DNA from: Lachnospiraceae bacterium
GTDB taxonomy: Bacteria > Bacillota > Clostridia > Lachnospirales > Lachnospiraceae
Assembly (NCBI GenBank): GCA_910575565.1
Contig: CAJTFL010000024.1
Location: 1 to 61,099 of the forward strand
Reading direction: 5' to 3'
DNA: 61,099 nt
The notes under the pieces are model-generated. The model was not told where the DNA came from and did no database searches. It saw only the letters and a program-made list of their open reading frames with translations. Positions within the stretch are counted from its first letter, which is position 1; each line of letters opens with the position of its first letter. A program made the position numbers and the translations under genes. This document shows positions 27,299-36,315 of this stretch, piece after piece.

Positions 27299-27381
27299 TC
27301 TGACTTTCAGTATAACCGTTTAGCGTCATGGCCTAAACATCTCTTTTCTATTGGGCAGTATATGCAGGAAAAAAGTTAATC

Positions 27382-27442
27382 TTGACAAGCGACTACCGGT
27401 CGCTATATAATGAAAACGAAATAAGAAACGACCGGTGGTCGC
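27382..27442 (+). promoter_or_regulatory. TetR promoter with two inverted operators
   Basis: TTGACA (27382-27387) and TATAAT (27406-27411) are 18 bases apart. GCGACTACCGGTCGC (27389-27403) fills the spacer, and the related inverted CGACCGGTGGTCGC (27429-27442) lies at the transcript start. Two operators over the promoter indicate strong autorepression by the TetR protein that follows. Confidence 0.8.
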
Positions 27443-27462
27443 TATAAGGAGGTATCATAAAT

Positions 27463-28074
27463 ATGCCAAAAGGAATTATGCTTACACCAGAACAACAAGA
27501 AGAACGCCGAGAAGAAATAATCAGTGTTGCTTTGCAGCTCATAGAGAAAAATGGATTCCAAAAAACATCAATGAGGGAAATTGCGATTTTAGCAAACATG
27601 GGAAAGTCCAGTCTGTATGATTTTTTCAAAACGAAAGACGAGATTGTTGTATATGCAGTTGAGAAAGAAATGGAAGAAACAATTAAAAAGGTTCATAAGA
27701 TCATTGCCGATGAATCCTCGCCGGAACAGTGTCTTAGAAAAATCATGTTGAATCATCTTAGAGTACCAAAGCAGTATCGAACGGTGCAGATGTGGTTAAA
27801 TACAGAATCTGACTATTTAGAAGAAGATTATCGAAAGCGGCTGAAAACTGCGCGTTACGCATATCAGGATATTATCAAATCTGTAATTGAAAATGGAGTG
27901 AAATCAGGCGTCTTCCGTAAGACGAATGCCGATCTTATGTCGCGTTTGTTAATTAACTCCATTATATCAATCATTTACACATCCCGACCATCAGCCAGTC
28001 CGGAGAAAATGCTTGATGAAACAATGGATATATTTCTACATGGAATTATGAATGATGGAGGTGAATTATTATGA
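27463..28074 (+). CDS. TetR/AcrR family transcriptional regulator
   Basis: A 203-residue TetR protein: QQEERREEIISVALQLIEKN and the helix-turn-helix SMREIAILANMGKSSLYDFF, followed by an all-helical ligand domain. AAGGAGG precedes the ATG. Its stop overlaps the start of a PEP-synthase-like gene, so that gene was its regulated target, with self-control through the paired operators. Confidence 0.88.
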   Translation: MPKGIMLTPEQQEERREEIISVALQLIEKNGFQKTSMREIAILANMGKSSLYDFFKTKDEIVVYAVEKEMEETIKKVHKIIADESSPEQCLRKIMLNHLRVPKQYRTVQMWLNTESDYLEEDYRKRLKTARYAYQDIIKSVIENGVKSGVFRKTNADLMSRLLINSIISIIYTSRPSASPEKMLDETMDIFLHGIMNDGGELL

Positions 28075-28505
28075 TTTATTATACTCTGCCCTTGTTGCAT
28101 AAACAGGCAACCCTTGAAATGGTCGGCGGAAAAGGTATGTCTTTATCAAAACTTTTGACAGCGGGCATCCCTGTGCCGGAGGGCTTTCATGTTACGACTA
28201 CTTCATACAAGATTTTTGTTGAAAAGAACCATATTCAGCCTCACATTAATAAGTTGCTGGACGGTATTGACTCTAATAATACTAGCCAGCTTGAAAATGT
28301 ATCTGCGCAGATAGGGATGCTTTTCCATAATGGAGAAATGCCGCAGGAAGTATCAGATGCAATTAAAACCGCATATGCCGGTTTGGGAAATATAGCGGTG
28401 GCTGTCCGTTCCTCCGCAACCGCCGAGGATTTGCCCGACGCTTCTTTTGCAGGCCAGCAGGAAACCTATCTTAACATACAAGACCAACTATTAAAAGTCA
28501 AGTAG
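28071..28505 (+). pseudogene. PEP synthase / rifampin phosphotransferase-like, truncated
   Basis: This is the start of a PEP/pyruvate-binding ATP-grasp domain: VGGKGMSLSKLLTAGIPVPEGF and VAVRSSATAEDLPDASFAGQQETYLN. Intact relatives (PEP synthase, rifamycin phosphotransferase) have about 870 residues; only 144 are left, cut where the IS110 element begins. The start overlaps the TetR stop. The rest is not found on the far side of the IS, so a larger rearrangement removed it. Confidence 0.85.
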
Positions 28506-28593
28506 ATAAATGAAAAAATCAAAAGAAATTTTGTAAAAAAAAGAGTACAACAATAAGACCTGTTGTCAGACAGGCCAGAATGGAAAGAAAAGA

Positions 28594-29772
28594 TTAAGCC
28601 TTTGGGATGTAAGGCTGGTTGTTTTTCAGGACAGCGTAAATGATGTTGCACATCTTTCTTGCAACAGCGCCAACACAGGTTAAGTGATGTTTGCCTTCTG
28701 CCTTCTTTTTCTGGTAATAGGCACTTAATACAGGGTCTTTAAAGGCGGCGACCAGAGCGGCTTGAAAAATGGCTTTCCGCAGATATGGTGACCCACGCTT
28801 GCTCATCACATTATGGGCGGCTTCAAATTCACCAGATTGTGTGACAGTAGCGTCCAGCCCGGCAAAAGCCACCAGTTTTCTGGGATTGTCAAATTTAGAG
28901 ATGTCACCGATTTCGCTGATGATGGCCGCGCCTGTGACACTGCCAATCCCGGTAATGGTAGTAATGGGGGATTCCAGCTTTTTCATGATGCCTGCGATTT
29001 CAACTTCCGTTTCTTTTACCTGTTTTTCAATAAAGGAAATCTGTTCAATCAGCGTTTTGAGTTGAAAGGTAAAGCTGCTTTTGGCAAAAGTAACACCAAA
29101 GGAACTGGCTGCGGCAGCCTTTAACTGTTCAGCTTTTGCGGCACCGACCTGCTTACGGCTGAGTTTTGCAAGCAATTCTGTAAGGGTTTGCGATGAAACC
29201 TCCTCAAAGTCAATGGGAGAAGAAAACTGGAGAAGGATTTCTTTTGAGGTCCTGCCAAAGATGTCAGAAAAAACAGACTGGTATTCAGGGAAAACCTGAT
29301 CCAGCACACAAACCACCTTACGTTTCAGGTCGCTGATAGATTCCACCAGGTAGGTGCGGAAACGGGTAAGGGTGCGCAGAGAAAATAAATCTTCATCCGC
29401 AAGCCAGGTTTCCACAAACTGCCCATAACGGATTAAGTCGGCAATGAGGAGGGAATCAATGATATCGTTTTTGCGCTTGCGGATCTCAGTTCCTTTGCGC
29501 CAGCCATCCGTCTGAATAGGGTTGATAACATGGAGCAGGAAACTTTTCTCAAAGAGGAAAGAGTAAACGGAGAGCCAGTAGTGTCCGGTAGCTTCCATAC
29601 CGATTTCAAAATCGTAGGGATTTAAGGAATAAGAAGCGAGTTTGGAAAACAAGGCATTTCCTCCATCCAAAGTATTGGGAAAGGAAAAAGCTTTGAACAC
29701 AACTTTTCCAGTATCGTCCATCATAGAAGCAACATGATTATTTTTACCAATGTCAATGCCAACAAAAAACAT
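28594..29772 (-). CDS. IS110 family transposase (DEDD)
   Basis: A 392-residue transposase. The RuvC-like domain has D7 (GIDIGKNNH), E60 (GMEATGHYW), and D103/D106 (RKNDIIDSLLI). The C-terminal Transposase_20 domain (ITGIGSVTGAAIISEIGD) carries the catalytic serine in SKRGSPYLRK at about 328. It would work with a bridge RNA from the same element to recombine donor and target. It appears intact. Confidence 0.92.
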   Translation of the reverse strand: MFFVGIDIGKNNHVASMMDDTGKVVFKAFSFPNTLDGGNALFSKLASYSLNPYDFEIGMEATGHYWLSVYSFLFEKSFLLHVINPIQTDGWRKGTEIRKRKNDIIDSLLIADLIRYGQFVETWLADEDLFSLRTLTRFRTYLVESISDLKRKVVCVLDQVFPEYQSVFSDIFGRTSKEILLQFSSPIDFEEVSSQTLTELLAKLSRKQVGAAKAEQLKAAAASSFGVTFAKSSFTFQLKTLIEQISFIEKQVKETEVEIAGIMKKLESPITTITGIGSVTGAAIISEIGDISKFDNPRKLVAFAGLDATVTQSGEFEAAHNVMSKRGSPYLRKAIFQAALVAAFKDPVLSAYYQKKKAEGKHHLTCVGAVARKMCNIIYAVLKNNQPYIPKA

Positions 29773-29779
29773 AAGAACA

Positions 29780-29965
29780 CCTCAGAAAAAGATTTCAGAT
29801 TGGGAGACCACTCAACTAATAAGCGCCACTACCTTGTGCTAAATACGGAGAGAAGCCATGCGGCAACCAACATCCAACTCATACGCGGAAGGCTTATTAG
29901 AGAGAGGGATCAGTCTTTCAAGTACGAGCAGAGCCGCTCAAGGAGGTGACGATCATCCTCTCAAT
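29780..29965 (-). ncRNA. Candidate IS110 bridge RNA region
   Basis: The stretch upstream of the transposase is non-coding and can fold: TAATAAGC (29817-29824) pairs with GCTTATTA (29892-29899) around an about 67-base interior, and GAGAGGGAT at about 29900-29910 partly pairs with ATCATCCTCTC near 29953-29963. In the IS110 family this region is transcribed to the bispecific bridge RNA. The loops are not resolved by eye; the limits are approximate. Confidence 0.55.
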
Positions 29966-30070
29966 CTAATAAAACCATTATCTCCTATCAGACTGGAGAT
30001 GTAAAGAAGTAGGTCTAAGGGTTTATAGGTATCCCTCGAATAACCTAAATACATTATACAAGGAGGGAAA

Positions 30071-30277
30071 ATGAGCCAGACAACAAACAGTGTGCAAAGA
30101 AATGTTCCCGAACAGAGGACTTACAAAGTGGAGGATATTGCTGCCATGCTGAATATTGGCCGCACTTCTGCTTATAGTCTGGTAAAAGAGGGTCATTTCA
30201 AAATTGTACGGGTTGGTAATGCCATACGAGTTTCCAAAAAATCATTTGACGAATGGTTAGACGCACAGACGTTCTAA
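30071..30277 (+). CDS. Excisionase-like helix-turn-helix protein
   Basis: A 68-residue MerR-like DNA-binding protein of the excisionase type: YKVEDIAAMLNIGRTSAYSL and VGNAIRVSKKSFDEWLD. It lies 20 bases before the integrase with AAGGAGGG upstream. It would bend the attachment DNA and favour excision. Confidence 0.85.
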   Translation: MSQTTNSVQRNVPEQRTYKVEDIAAMLNIGRTSAYSLVKEGHFKIVRVGNAIRVSKKSFDEWLDAQTF

Positions 30278-30297
30278 CTTAGAAAGGAAGATCGAAT

Positions 30298-31683
30298 ATG
30301 GCATCTATTATCAAACGTAAAAAATCTTATTCCGTTGTTTACAACTATGTTGATGAAAATGGAGAAACGAAACAGAAATGGGAAACTTGGCATACCCATA
30401 AAGAAGCCCTGAAACGGAAAGCAGAAGTTGAGAACCAGCAGAACAACGGCACATTTCTTCCTCCGAACAATCAAAAGGTATCGGATTTTCTGTATGACTT
30501 TGTTTCCACCTACGGAGAGAAAAAATGGGGCGTGTCTATGTATGACGGCCAAACAGCCCTGATTGCCAACTATATCAATCCGATTATCGGAGACATGGAG
30601 GTTCAGGACATTACGCCCCGTGTGGTGGACAAGTACATTCAGACCCTTCAAAAGACGCCTTCTGTTTCCAGAAAGAACCGGAAAGCCCGGACGGAATTTG
30701 TTACCAACCAGACCATTGAAAAGATTATCAAGCTGCTCCGCTGTGCTTTCAAGCAGGCGGTAAGATGGGAACTGATCGGGAAAAACCCTTTTGATAATGC
30801 GGTGCTTCCAAAGACCGAGTACAAAAAGCGGGACATCTGGGATGCGGAAACAATTCGTCTGGCGCTGGATCAGTGTACGGACAGTAAGCTGTATATCGCC
30901 ATGAATCTTGCTTTTGCGTGTTCTCTGCGTATGGGAGAGATTCTTGGACTGACCTGGAAAAATGTTCACATTGAGGATGAAAATATTGCGGCGGACAATG
31001 CTTATATTTACATAGAGGCAGAGCTGACAAGAGCCTCCAAGCAGGCCATTGAAATGTTGGGGCAAAAAGATATTTATTATATTTTTACCCCGCTCATGCC
31101 GAATACCAGTACCCGCCTGATTCTGAAAAAGCCGAAAACAGATTCCAGTGTCCGTAAGGTATGGCTGCCTAAAACGGTTGCCTATATCCTCCGTGAATGG
31201 AAAAAGTCGCAGGAAGAATTAAAGGGATTTCTCGGTGACGAGTACCAGGATTTTGATCTGGTGGTTGCCTTGCCAAATGGCAGACCTTGCGAAAATCGGA
31301 TTATCGAGAAAGAGTTTTCACTGTTGAAACAAAAGGCAGGGCTCCCTAACGTCGTCTTTCACTCTTTGAGACATTCCAGTACGACTTACAAGCTGAAACT
31401 CAACCACGGCGATCTGAAGGCCACACAGGGCGATGCAGGACATGCAGAGATAGATATGATTACAAAGGTCTATGCTCACATTCTCGACGAGGACCGCAAG
31501 ATCAATGCGCAGAAATTTGAGAGTGCCTTCTATGCGAATCCTGATTTGAGGAAGGTAACGCCTCCGCAGGAACAGCCTCCGGTACAAACCGTAGATCTTG
31601 CAGCATTGATCGAACAGCTTCAAAAATCACCGGAGCTTGCAAGTACACTGGCTGCGCTAATTGCAGGCCAAAAAGCGGTCTGA
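30298..31683 (+). CDS. Tyrosine integrase
   Basis: A 461-residue integrase: N-terminal arm-binding domain (residues about 1-55, VYNYVDENGETKQKWE), SAM-like core-binding domain, and the catalytic domain with R211 (SLRMGEILGLTW), H355-R358 (HSLRHSST), H382 and nucleophile Y392 (VYAHILDED). The C-terminus has a Pro/Gln-rich extension. It recombines the tRNA-Arg-derived att core about 245 bases downstream. It appears intact. Confidence 0.92.
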   Translation: MASIIKRKKSYSVVYNYVDENGETKQKWETWHTHKEALKRKAEVENQQNNGTFLPPNNQKVSDFLYDFVSTYGEKKWGVSMYDGQTALIANYINPIIGDMEVQDITPRVVDKYIQTLQKTPSVSRKNRKARTEFVTNQTIEKIIKLLRCAFKQAVRWELIGKNPFDNAVLPKTEYKKRDIWDAETIRLALDQCTDSKLYIAMNLAFACSLRMGEILGLTWKNVHIEDENIAADNAYIYIEAELTRASKQAIEMLGQKDIYYIFTPLMPNTSTRLILKKPKTDSSVRKVWLPKTVAYILREWKKSQEELKGFLGDEYQDFDLVVALPNGRPCENRIIEKEFSLLKQKAGLPNVVFHSLRHSSTTYKLKLNHGDLKATQGDAGHAEIDMITKVYAHILDEDRKINAQKFESAFYANPDLRKVTPPQEQPPVQTVDLAALIEQLQKSPELASTLAALIAGQKAV

Positions 31684-31740
31684 AAACAAAGGACATTCGC
31701 AATCCGTTTCGCTACTTGCTCAAGAGTGCTCCGCACTCCA

Positions 31741-32172
31741 ATTAGCAAAGAGGCAGTTTTTATTAGCAAGGCGCAGATTTTTGTTCGTTTCCAATTAGCA
31801 AAATATACACTGCAACTCATAAACATTCAATTACTCTCCAACCAAAGGAAGATGGTTTCGTCTAAGGATTACGGCTGAACAAAAAAAGCTGTAAACCCTT
31901 GAAAACAAAGGCTTACAGCGTTGTTTCTGGCGTCCCAGAGAGGACTTGAACCTCCGACCCCACGCTTAGGAGGAAAATTTATACCTTGCCCTGCGGTTAC
32001 CTTACACCTCTTTTCATGCTCTTTCATGTCAAAAGTGTCCTCGTAGAACCCAGTTTATTGTGCCTTTTTATTGCATATTGCACAATTTCATCTACTACTA
32101 TCAACTTTCATCAAATTAGCAGAAAATTAGCAAAAGCCGTTTTCAGGAACGTCGATTAGCAAAAAATTAGCA
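31741..32172 (+). repeat. ATTAGCA repeats flanking the att core
   Basis: Seven copies of ATTAGCA lie on the same strand: 31741, 31762 and 31794 to the left, and 32115, 32126, 32155 and 32166 to the right of the tRNA fragment at 31928-31972. They look like arm-type integrase or Xis binding sites. Copies on both sides are expected of an attP or of a junction between tandem elements, not of a simple attL or attR. The remainder of 31684-32367 holds no gene. Confidence 0.65.
31928..31972 (-). other. tRNA-Arg(CCU) 3' half: attachment core
   Basis: Read on the minus strand, the sequence runs from the anticodon loop (CTCCTAA) through the T arm (GGTTCAAGTCC) and acceptor strand to an encoded CCA. No 5' half is found to its right. 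Tyrosine integrases often use the anticodon loop of a tRNA gene as crossover site, so this is the att core of the neighbouring integrase. Confidence 0.75.
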
Positions 32173-32367
32173 GAATCACTCTCTGATTTTTATGCTAATA
32201 CGAGTAGATTCGTTCATTTTAAAGTCTATATTTTGTTGTTGCTGTGTACCCAGACAGAAACATCTGAGTACATCGGATGATGTCATTTTACCATAGCCCA
32301 CGCTGGCTGACAACAAAAACAGGTTCTTTTATTCCAGAACAGGCTTTGCTGATACATGGAGGGTTCT

Positions 32368-33534
32368 ATGTCAGAATATTAATTAGAGATCAAACAGATC
32401 GTGGACTATCCACGCTGCCGGATTTACCGGCATTTTATCCAGAACTTAATGGCAGACCGGAGCATTCGCACAAGCGGGGGTTCCGGCCTTTTTTATTATA
32501 CGGTGCTTTGCAACTATGCGAACTTCCGCACCTCTTATCTCCGCATAGACGGTATCGGCTATACTGTATACCCCGGTGAGTGGATCTGTACCGTGAAGGA
32601 ACTGGCTGCATGGTTCCGTACCCGCTTCCAGCGCCAGGCAGTCTCCATCCTGGATGAACTACAGAAACGCCATCTGATCTCCTATCTTTTTCTTGACAGG
32701 GGAAAGGTAGTCAAATATAAGGTCCGGGACTGGAAAAAACATAATACTGTGCTGGATTACAACTGCCCCTGTCAAAAAGATACGGGCTTTTTCTTTATGC
32801 CCACTGTGGTTGCGACAGAACTGGTCAGCGCCGGCCGCTGCTCTGAAATGGATATCCTGCTGGACCTGTGGATGTCCGCCGTCTACAATGACAGCCAGGT
32901 GCAGGGTTCGGAGATCGGCCCGGTGGTCTATTTCCGCAACGGCACCGGCTCCCCGCTGGCAGCTTACAGTGAAATGGCTGTCCGCTGGGGCATCTCCAAA
33001 GCCACAACAGGGCGTGTGCTGAAAAAGCTCGCTGACATGGACTATATTTCCTTAATGTCATTCCCCGGAAGAACAGGCAGCGTGATCTATCTGCACAGCT
33101 ACCTTTCCACCATGTTCCAGATATCAGATGTCCTTGTTGACAAGGAGGAGGTTGCTATGGTTCTGAAAATCAATCTTACAATGCCGGATGAAATGGATGA
33201 AACAAATCCGCAGGCAGATTCCGCTGTTACAGAGCATGAGATATGCGTTTCAGAGGAATTATCCAGCGTTTCAAAATCGAACATGGAAGCTGTCATCACA
33301 AAAATGGCGCAGATCCTTGATGCACAGGGCATTTCTTGTTTCCGGTGCCCGAAATCCATATATAAGTTATATCCTTTATCTGACGCCTGCAGGGAAGAGT
33401 ATATATCCCACATACAGAAGGGGGTTGTACGGTTCGGGATGACCGTGTCCTGTGGGGAGGACAAGCCGGTCTACACCTTTGAGCTGACGCTCTCTCCCAC
33501 CGAAAAAGACAGGGAAGGGGGTGCCAAGGCATGA
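32368..33534 (+). pseudogene. Element winged-helix protein, stop at codon 5
   Basis: ATG 32368 has an ideal ribosome binding site (GGAGGG) and reads MSEY, then TAA, then LEIKQIVDYPRCRIYRHFIQ onwards for 377 residues, all in one frame. The stop would be a C-to-T change of a Gln codon. Downstream GTG 32401 might reinitiate. Two winged-helix-like segments are visible (WICTVKELAAWFRTRFQRQA and EMAVRWGISKATTGRVLKKL), suggesting a replication or regulatory protein. It is the first gene right of the att region and overlaps the next gene by four bases. Confidence 0.6.
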
Positions 33535-34079
33535 AAAAGGATCAGGAAGAAATGAACATTGCCGATAACCCGCTGTACCATGATACCTGGAAGCTGCTGA
33601 AGAAATACAGGGATGTGGTGTGGAGCCTGGAACTATCCGTCCAGCAGGTACGGAGCCGGTTTGAGATAGAGTATGGGAGTTCCATCGAGGATTTTCTGGA
33701 GTCTGTCTATGTGGCCGGGATAGACCTGTCAGACCGCAGTATTGAACACCACGCCAAATGTATCGAGCGGAGCCACCGGATGCTGAAACTTCTGGATACC
33801 TCCATCGACCTGCTCCGTACCAAGCATAAAAATGGGGAGAGTTATTACTGGCTGCTCTATTACTCCTTCCTCTCCCCGCAGCAGCTCCGAAATGTGGAGG
33901 AGATCATAGAGAAACTGCGCCCCCATATCCGGGATATCAGTTTCCGTACCTATTACCGCAGGAGGCGGGAGGCGATTGACGCACTCAGCTCTATCCTGTG
34001 GGGGTATACATCCAAAGATAGTATCGACATTCTGGAGAAGTTCTTTCCGGATGATAAGGATGCTGGGGAACAGAAATAA
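33531..34079 (+). CDS. Element protein, possible sigma-like/ArpU-like
   Basis: A 182-residue protein with no membrane segment. The C-terminal half (YYSFLSPQQLRNVEEIIEKL, then SFRTYYRRRREAIDALSSIL) looks like a helix-turn-helix in the style of phage ArpU or sigma-like activators, but the match is weak. It is translationally coupled to the preceding gene (ATGA overlap). Confidence 0.5.
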   Translation: MKKDQEEMNIADNPLYHDTWKLLKKYRDVVWSLELSVQQVRSRFEIEYGSSIEDFLESVYVAGIDLSDRSIEHHAKCIERSHRMLKLLDTSIDLLRTKHKNGESYYWLLYYSFLSPQQLRNVEEIIEKLRPHIRDISFRTYYRRRREAIDALSSILWGYTSKDSIDILEKFFPDDKDAGEQK

Positions 34080-34127
34080 GCAACTATATGATATTTACAG
34101 GCGATCAGGCCGGATTGGAGGAAATAT

Positions 34128-34652
34128 ATGATAACATTGACTGGGGATGAAAAGAGGATGGTGTTCCAGCTGGAAGGCTGCCACAGGTATGATGCGATAC
34201 AGGAGATAGCTGTATTCTGTCAGTATACCCGTGACCACGATAAAAGGGCCATTGCAGAAAATCTGTTAAAGAAACTTCGTGAGCTTTCGGAAGATGACTG
34301 CAGGGAGTTGATTCGTGATATTCAGAGAAACTATCGCCTGCCCTGGAAAGCAAGGACGGTTGGGGAGATGATTGCTGTGGCAAGGCAGGAGTCCGGCGTC
34401 CGGAAACTGGAAGGGCATGACATCATGGCACTGGAACGCTTTGACCCGGAAGTAGCGCATATGATTGTGTTTGATGTGCTTTCAGGTGAAGCGTCCATAG
34501 GCGATAAAGGTGACAGAATGAGGCTGTTTTTGACCGAAAGTGGATATAAAAAGGCATTGGAGAATCAGGGAAGGTCTTTCATCCGGATTCTGAACCATGC
34601 AAAAGTGACGCAGGGACATTTGCAGTATGACCGGACAGACAGAGATTTATAA
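34128..34652 (+). CDS. Conserved element protein, unknown function
   Basis: A 174-residue soluble, mostly helical protein (MITLTGDEKRMVFQLEGCHR) with no recognised catalytic motif. It belongs with the two genes before it by codon use and spacing and ends the left part of the conjugative element before the AT-rich cargo. Confidence 0.55.
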   Translation: MITLTGDEKRMVFQLEGCHRYDAIQEIAVFCQYTRDHDKRAIAENLLKKLRELSEDDCRELIRDIQRNYRLPWKARTVGEMIAVARQESGVRKLEGHDIMALERFDPEVAHMIVFDVLSGEASIGDKGDRMRLFLTESGYKKALENQGRSFIRILNHAKVTQGHLQYDRTDRDL

Positions 34653-34773
34653 TATTTTAAGAAAATCTACGTGACCAGAAAGAAAATATATAGGGGAAAT
34701 CCATTGAACCATACGGAATTTTGTGGTATCATGAGCATGGAAAGATATGAGTATAAGGCAGGTGAAGTCATTG

Positions 34774-35643
34774 ATGGAATGTAATACAGATGCTTCAGAA
34801 AACACACGGCAAGAGTCTGTTCCTATTATGAAACGCACTATTAAAGACAGCGTTTTTACAAATCTCTTTAAAGAAAAAAAATATTTGATACAGTTATATC
34901 AGGCACTTCATCCTGACGATAAACAAACTACCGAAGATGACATAAAAGATATCACCATCAACAATGTACTCGTTGATGACATCTATAATGACCTGGGGTT
35001 TTCAGTAGGCAACCGGCTTCTGATACTAATAGAAGCACAATCAACATGGACTGTAAATATTTTGTTCCGTATCCTTATGTATCTTGTACAGACATATCGG
35101 GAATATTTTAAAGTAACAGAATAGGATATTTATAACAGCACAAAATTGAAAATGCCCAAACCAGAACTATATATTATCTATACAGGTAGCAGAAAGGAAT
35201 GTCCAGAAAAAATATCTTTTTCAGAAGAGTTTTTTGGTGGGGAGGATATTTGCATAGACGTTAAGGCTAAGATCATTTATGATGGCAGAGAAGGCGATAT
35301 CATTCATCAGTATGTAACATTTACCAAGGTATGCCAGGAACAAGTGTCAATCTATGGAAGAACCAGAAAAGCCATACAGGAAGCAATCTGTATCTGCAAA
35401 AACAGAAATGTGCTGAAAGAATATCTTGAAAGTAAGGAAAAGGAGGTTGTCGACATGATGATGGAGTTATATGATCAAGAAGAAGTAATGCGCTCTTATG
35501 TCAAAAGCAAAGAGCATGATACAAAAGTTGAAACAGCCAAACGATATTTGTCACTTGGGAAATTATCCTTTGAAGAGATTGCGATTGGTTCTGGTCTTTC
35601 TGTTGAAGAAGTAGAAGATTTGGCAGGTCTACAGTTAGCGTAA
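34774..35643 (+). pseudogene. Rpn family PD-(D/E)XK nuclease, split by TAG
   Basis: The N-terminal part (MKRTIKDSVFTNLFKEKKYL, LLILIEAQSTWTVNILFRIL with the E-x-Q nuclease motif) ends at TAG 35122-35124, and the same frame continues (DIYNSTKLKMPKPELYIIYTG ...) to the characteristic helical tail (GKLSFEEIAIGSGLSVEEVE). Together they make an about 289-residue Rpn/PDDEXK transposase-like protein. A single C-to-T change of a Gln codon explains the stop. Confidence 0.75.
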
Positions 35644-35703
35644 CTTTTGTAACAAAAAGAATCCCGTATTTATGTGGGTTCTGGTGTTTCGTAAATGCCT
35701 AAA

Positions 35704-35709
35704 TATAAT
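35704..35709 (+). promoter_or_regulatory. Probable -10 box of the caspase operon
   Basis: TATAAT lies 21 bases before the first operon start (ATG 35730, with AAAGGGG upstream). No good -35 hexamer is seen at 16-18 bases, so activation by another factor is possible. Confidence 0.4.
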
Positions 35710-35729
35710 GTAGTAAGAAAGGGGTTCTT

Positions 35730-36302
35730 ATGGCGATAGAATATGAAGTTCGTATCTTAGATATTCCACTTGAAGAAATTATTGCTCGTATAGAAAAATT
35801 AGGAGCATACAAAGTTGGAAATTTTCATCAAAAGAGATTTGTTTATGATTACAATCCTATTCAGAAAGGAAGATGGATTCGTTTAAGATCTAATGGGAAA
35901 GAAGCAACACTTACCTTAAAAGAGATTAAATCCTTGCAAATTGATGGCACTAATGAATTAGAAATTGTTGTTTCAGATTTTGATGAAACAAATCGAATAT
36001 TAAGTAAGTTGGGATATGAGCCGAGAACATTTCAAGAAAATTTCAGAATAGAATATCGTTTAGATACAGTTGCATTTGACATTGATATGTGGCCAGGGAT
36101 TCCGGCTTATTTAGAGATAGAAGGCCAATCGGAAAAAGATGTTCTCGATGCTTTAAAAAAATTAGAATTATCATCAAATAGTTTTACGACTAAAGATGTT
36201 GATACTATTTATCATGATATATACGGTATTACACTTGATGAAATTAAACACTTGCACTTTTCAAAGGAAGAACTAATTCTTATTGGAATGTATAAAAACT
36301 AA
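35730..36302 (+). CDS. CYTH domain protein (class IV cyclase-like)
   Basis: A 190-residue CYTH-fold protein. The tunnel residues are in order: EYEVRI (ExExK position, with Arg replacing Lys), GRWIRLRS, ATLTLKE, NELEIVV, NFRIEYRLD and the FDIDMWPGIPAYLEIEG acidic strand. The fold occurs in class IV adenylate cyclases and triphosphatases, so it should bind a triphosphate with divalent metal. Whether it makes a cyclic nucleotide or hydrolyses NTP is not decidable. It starts a four-gene AT-rich operon with 13 bases to the next gene. Confidence 0.75.
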   Translation: MAIEYEVRILDIPLEEIIARIEKLGAYKVGNFHQKRFVYDYNPIQKGRWIRLRSNGKEATLTLKEIKSLQIDGTNELEIVVSDFDETNRILSKLGYEPRTFQENFRIEYRLDTVAFDIDMWPGIPAYLEIEGQSEKDVLDALKKLELSSNSFTTKDVDTIYHDIYGITLDEIKHLHFSKEELILIGMYKN

Positions 36303-36315
36303 TGAGGTGACAGTA

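Larger units (their letters stand above)
28495..30010 (-). mobile_element. IS110-family insertion sequence
   Basis: One DEDD transposase gene on the minus strand with an about 290-base non-coding stretch upstream (29773 to about 30010) and about 90 bases downstream. There are no terminal inverted repeats, as expected. Ends are estimated: the left from where the PEP synthase reading is lost, the right from where xis context begins. Confidence 0.75.

Noticed and set aside
31741..32172. ATTAGCA copies as replication iterons
   Set aside because: They bracket a tRNA att core next to an integrase, so arm-type sites explain them better; spacing is not regular.
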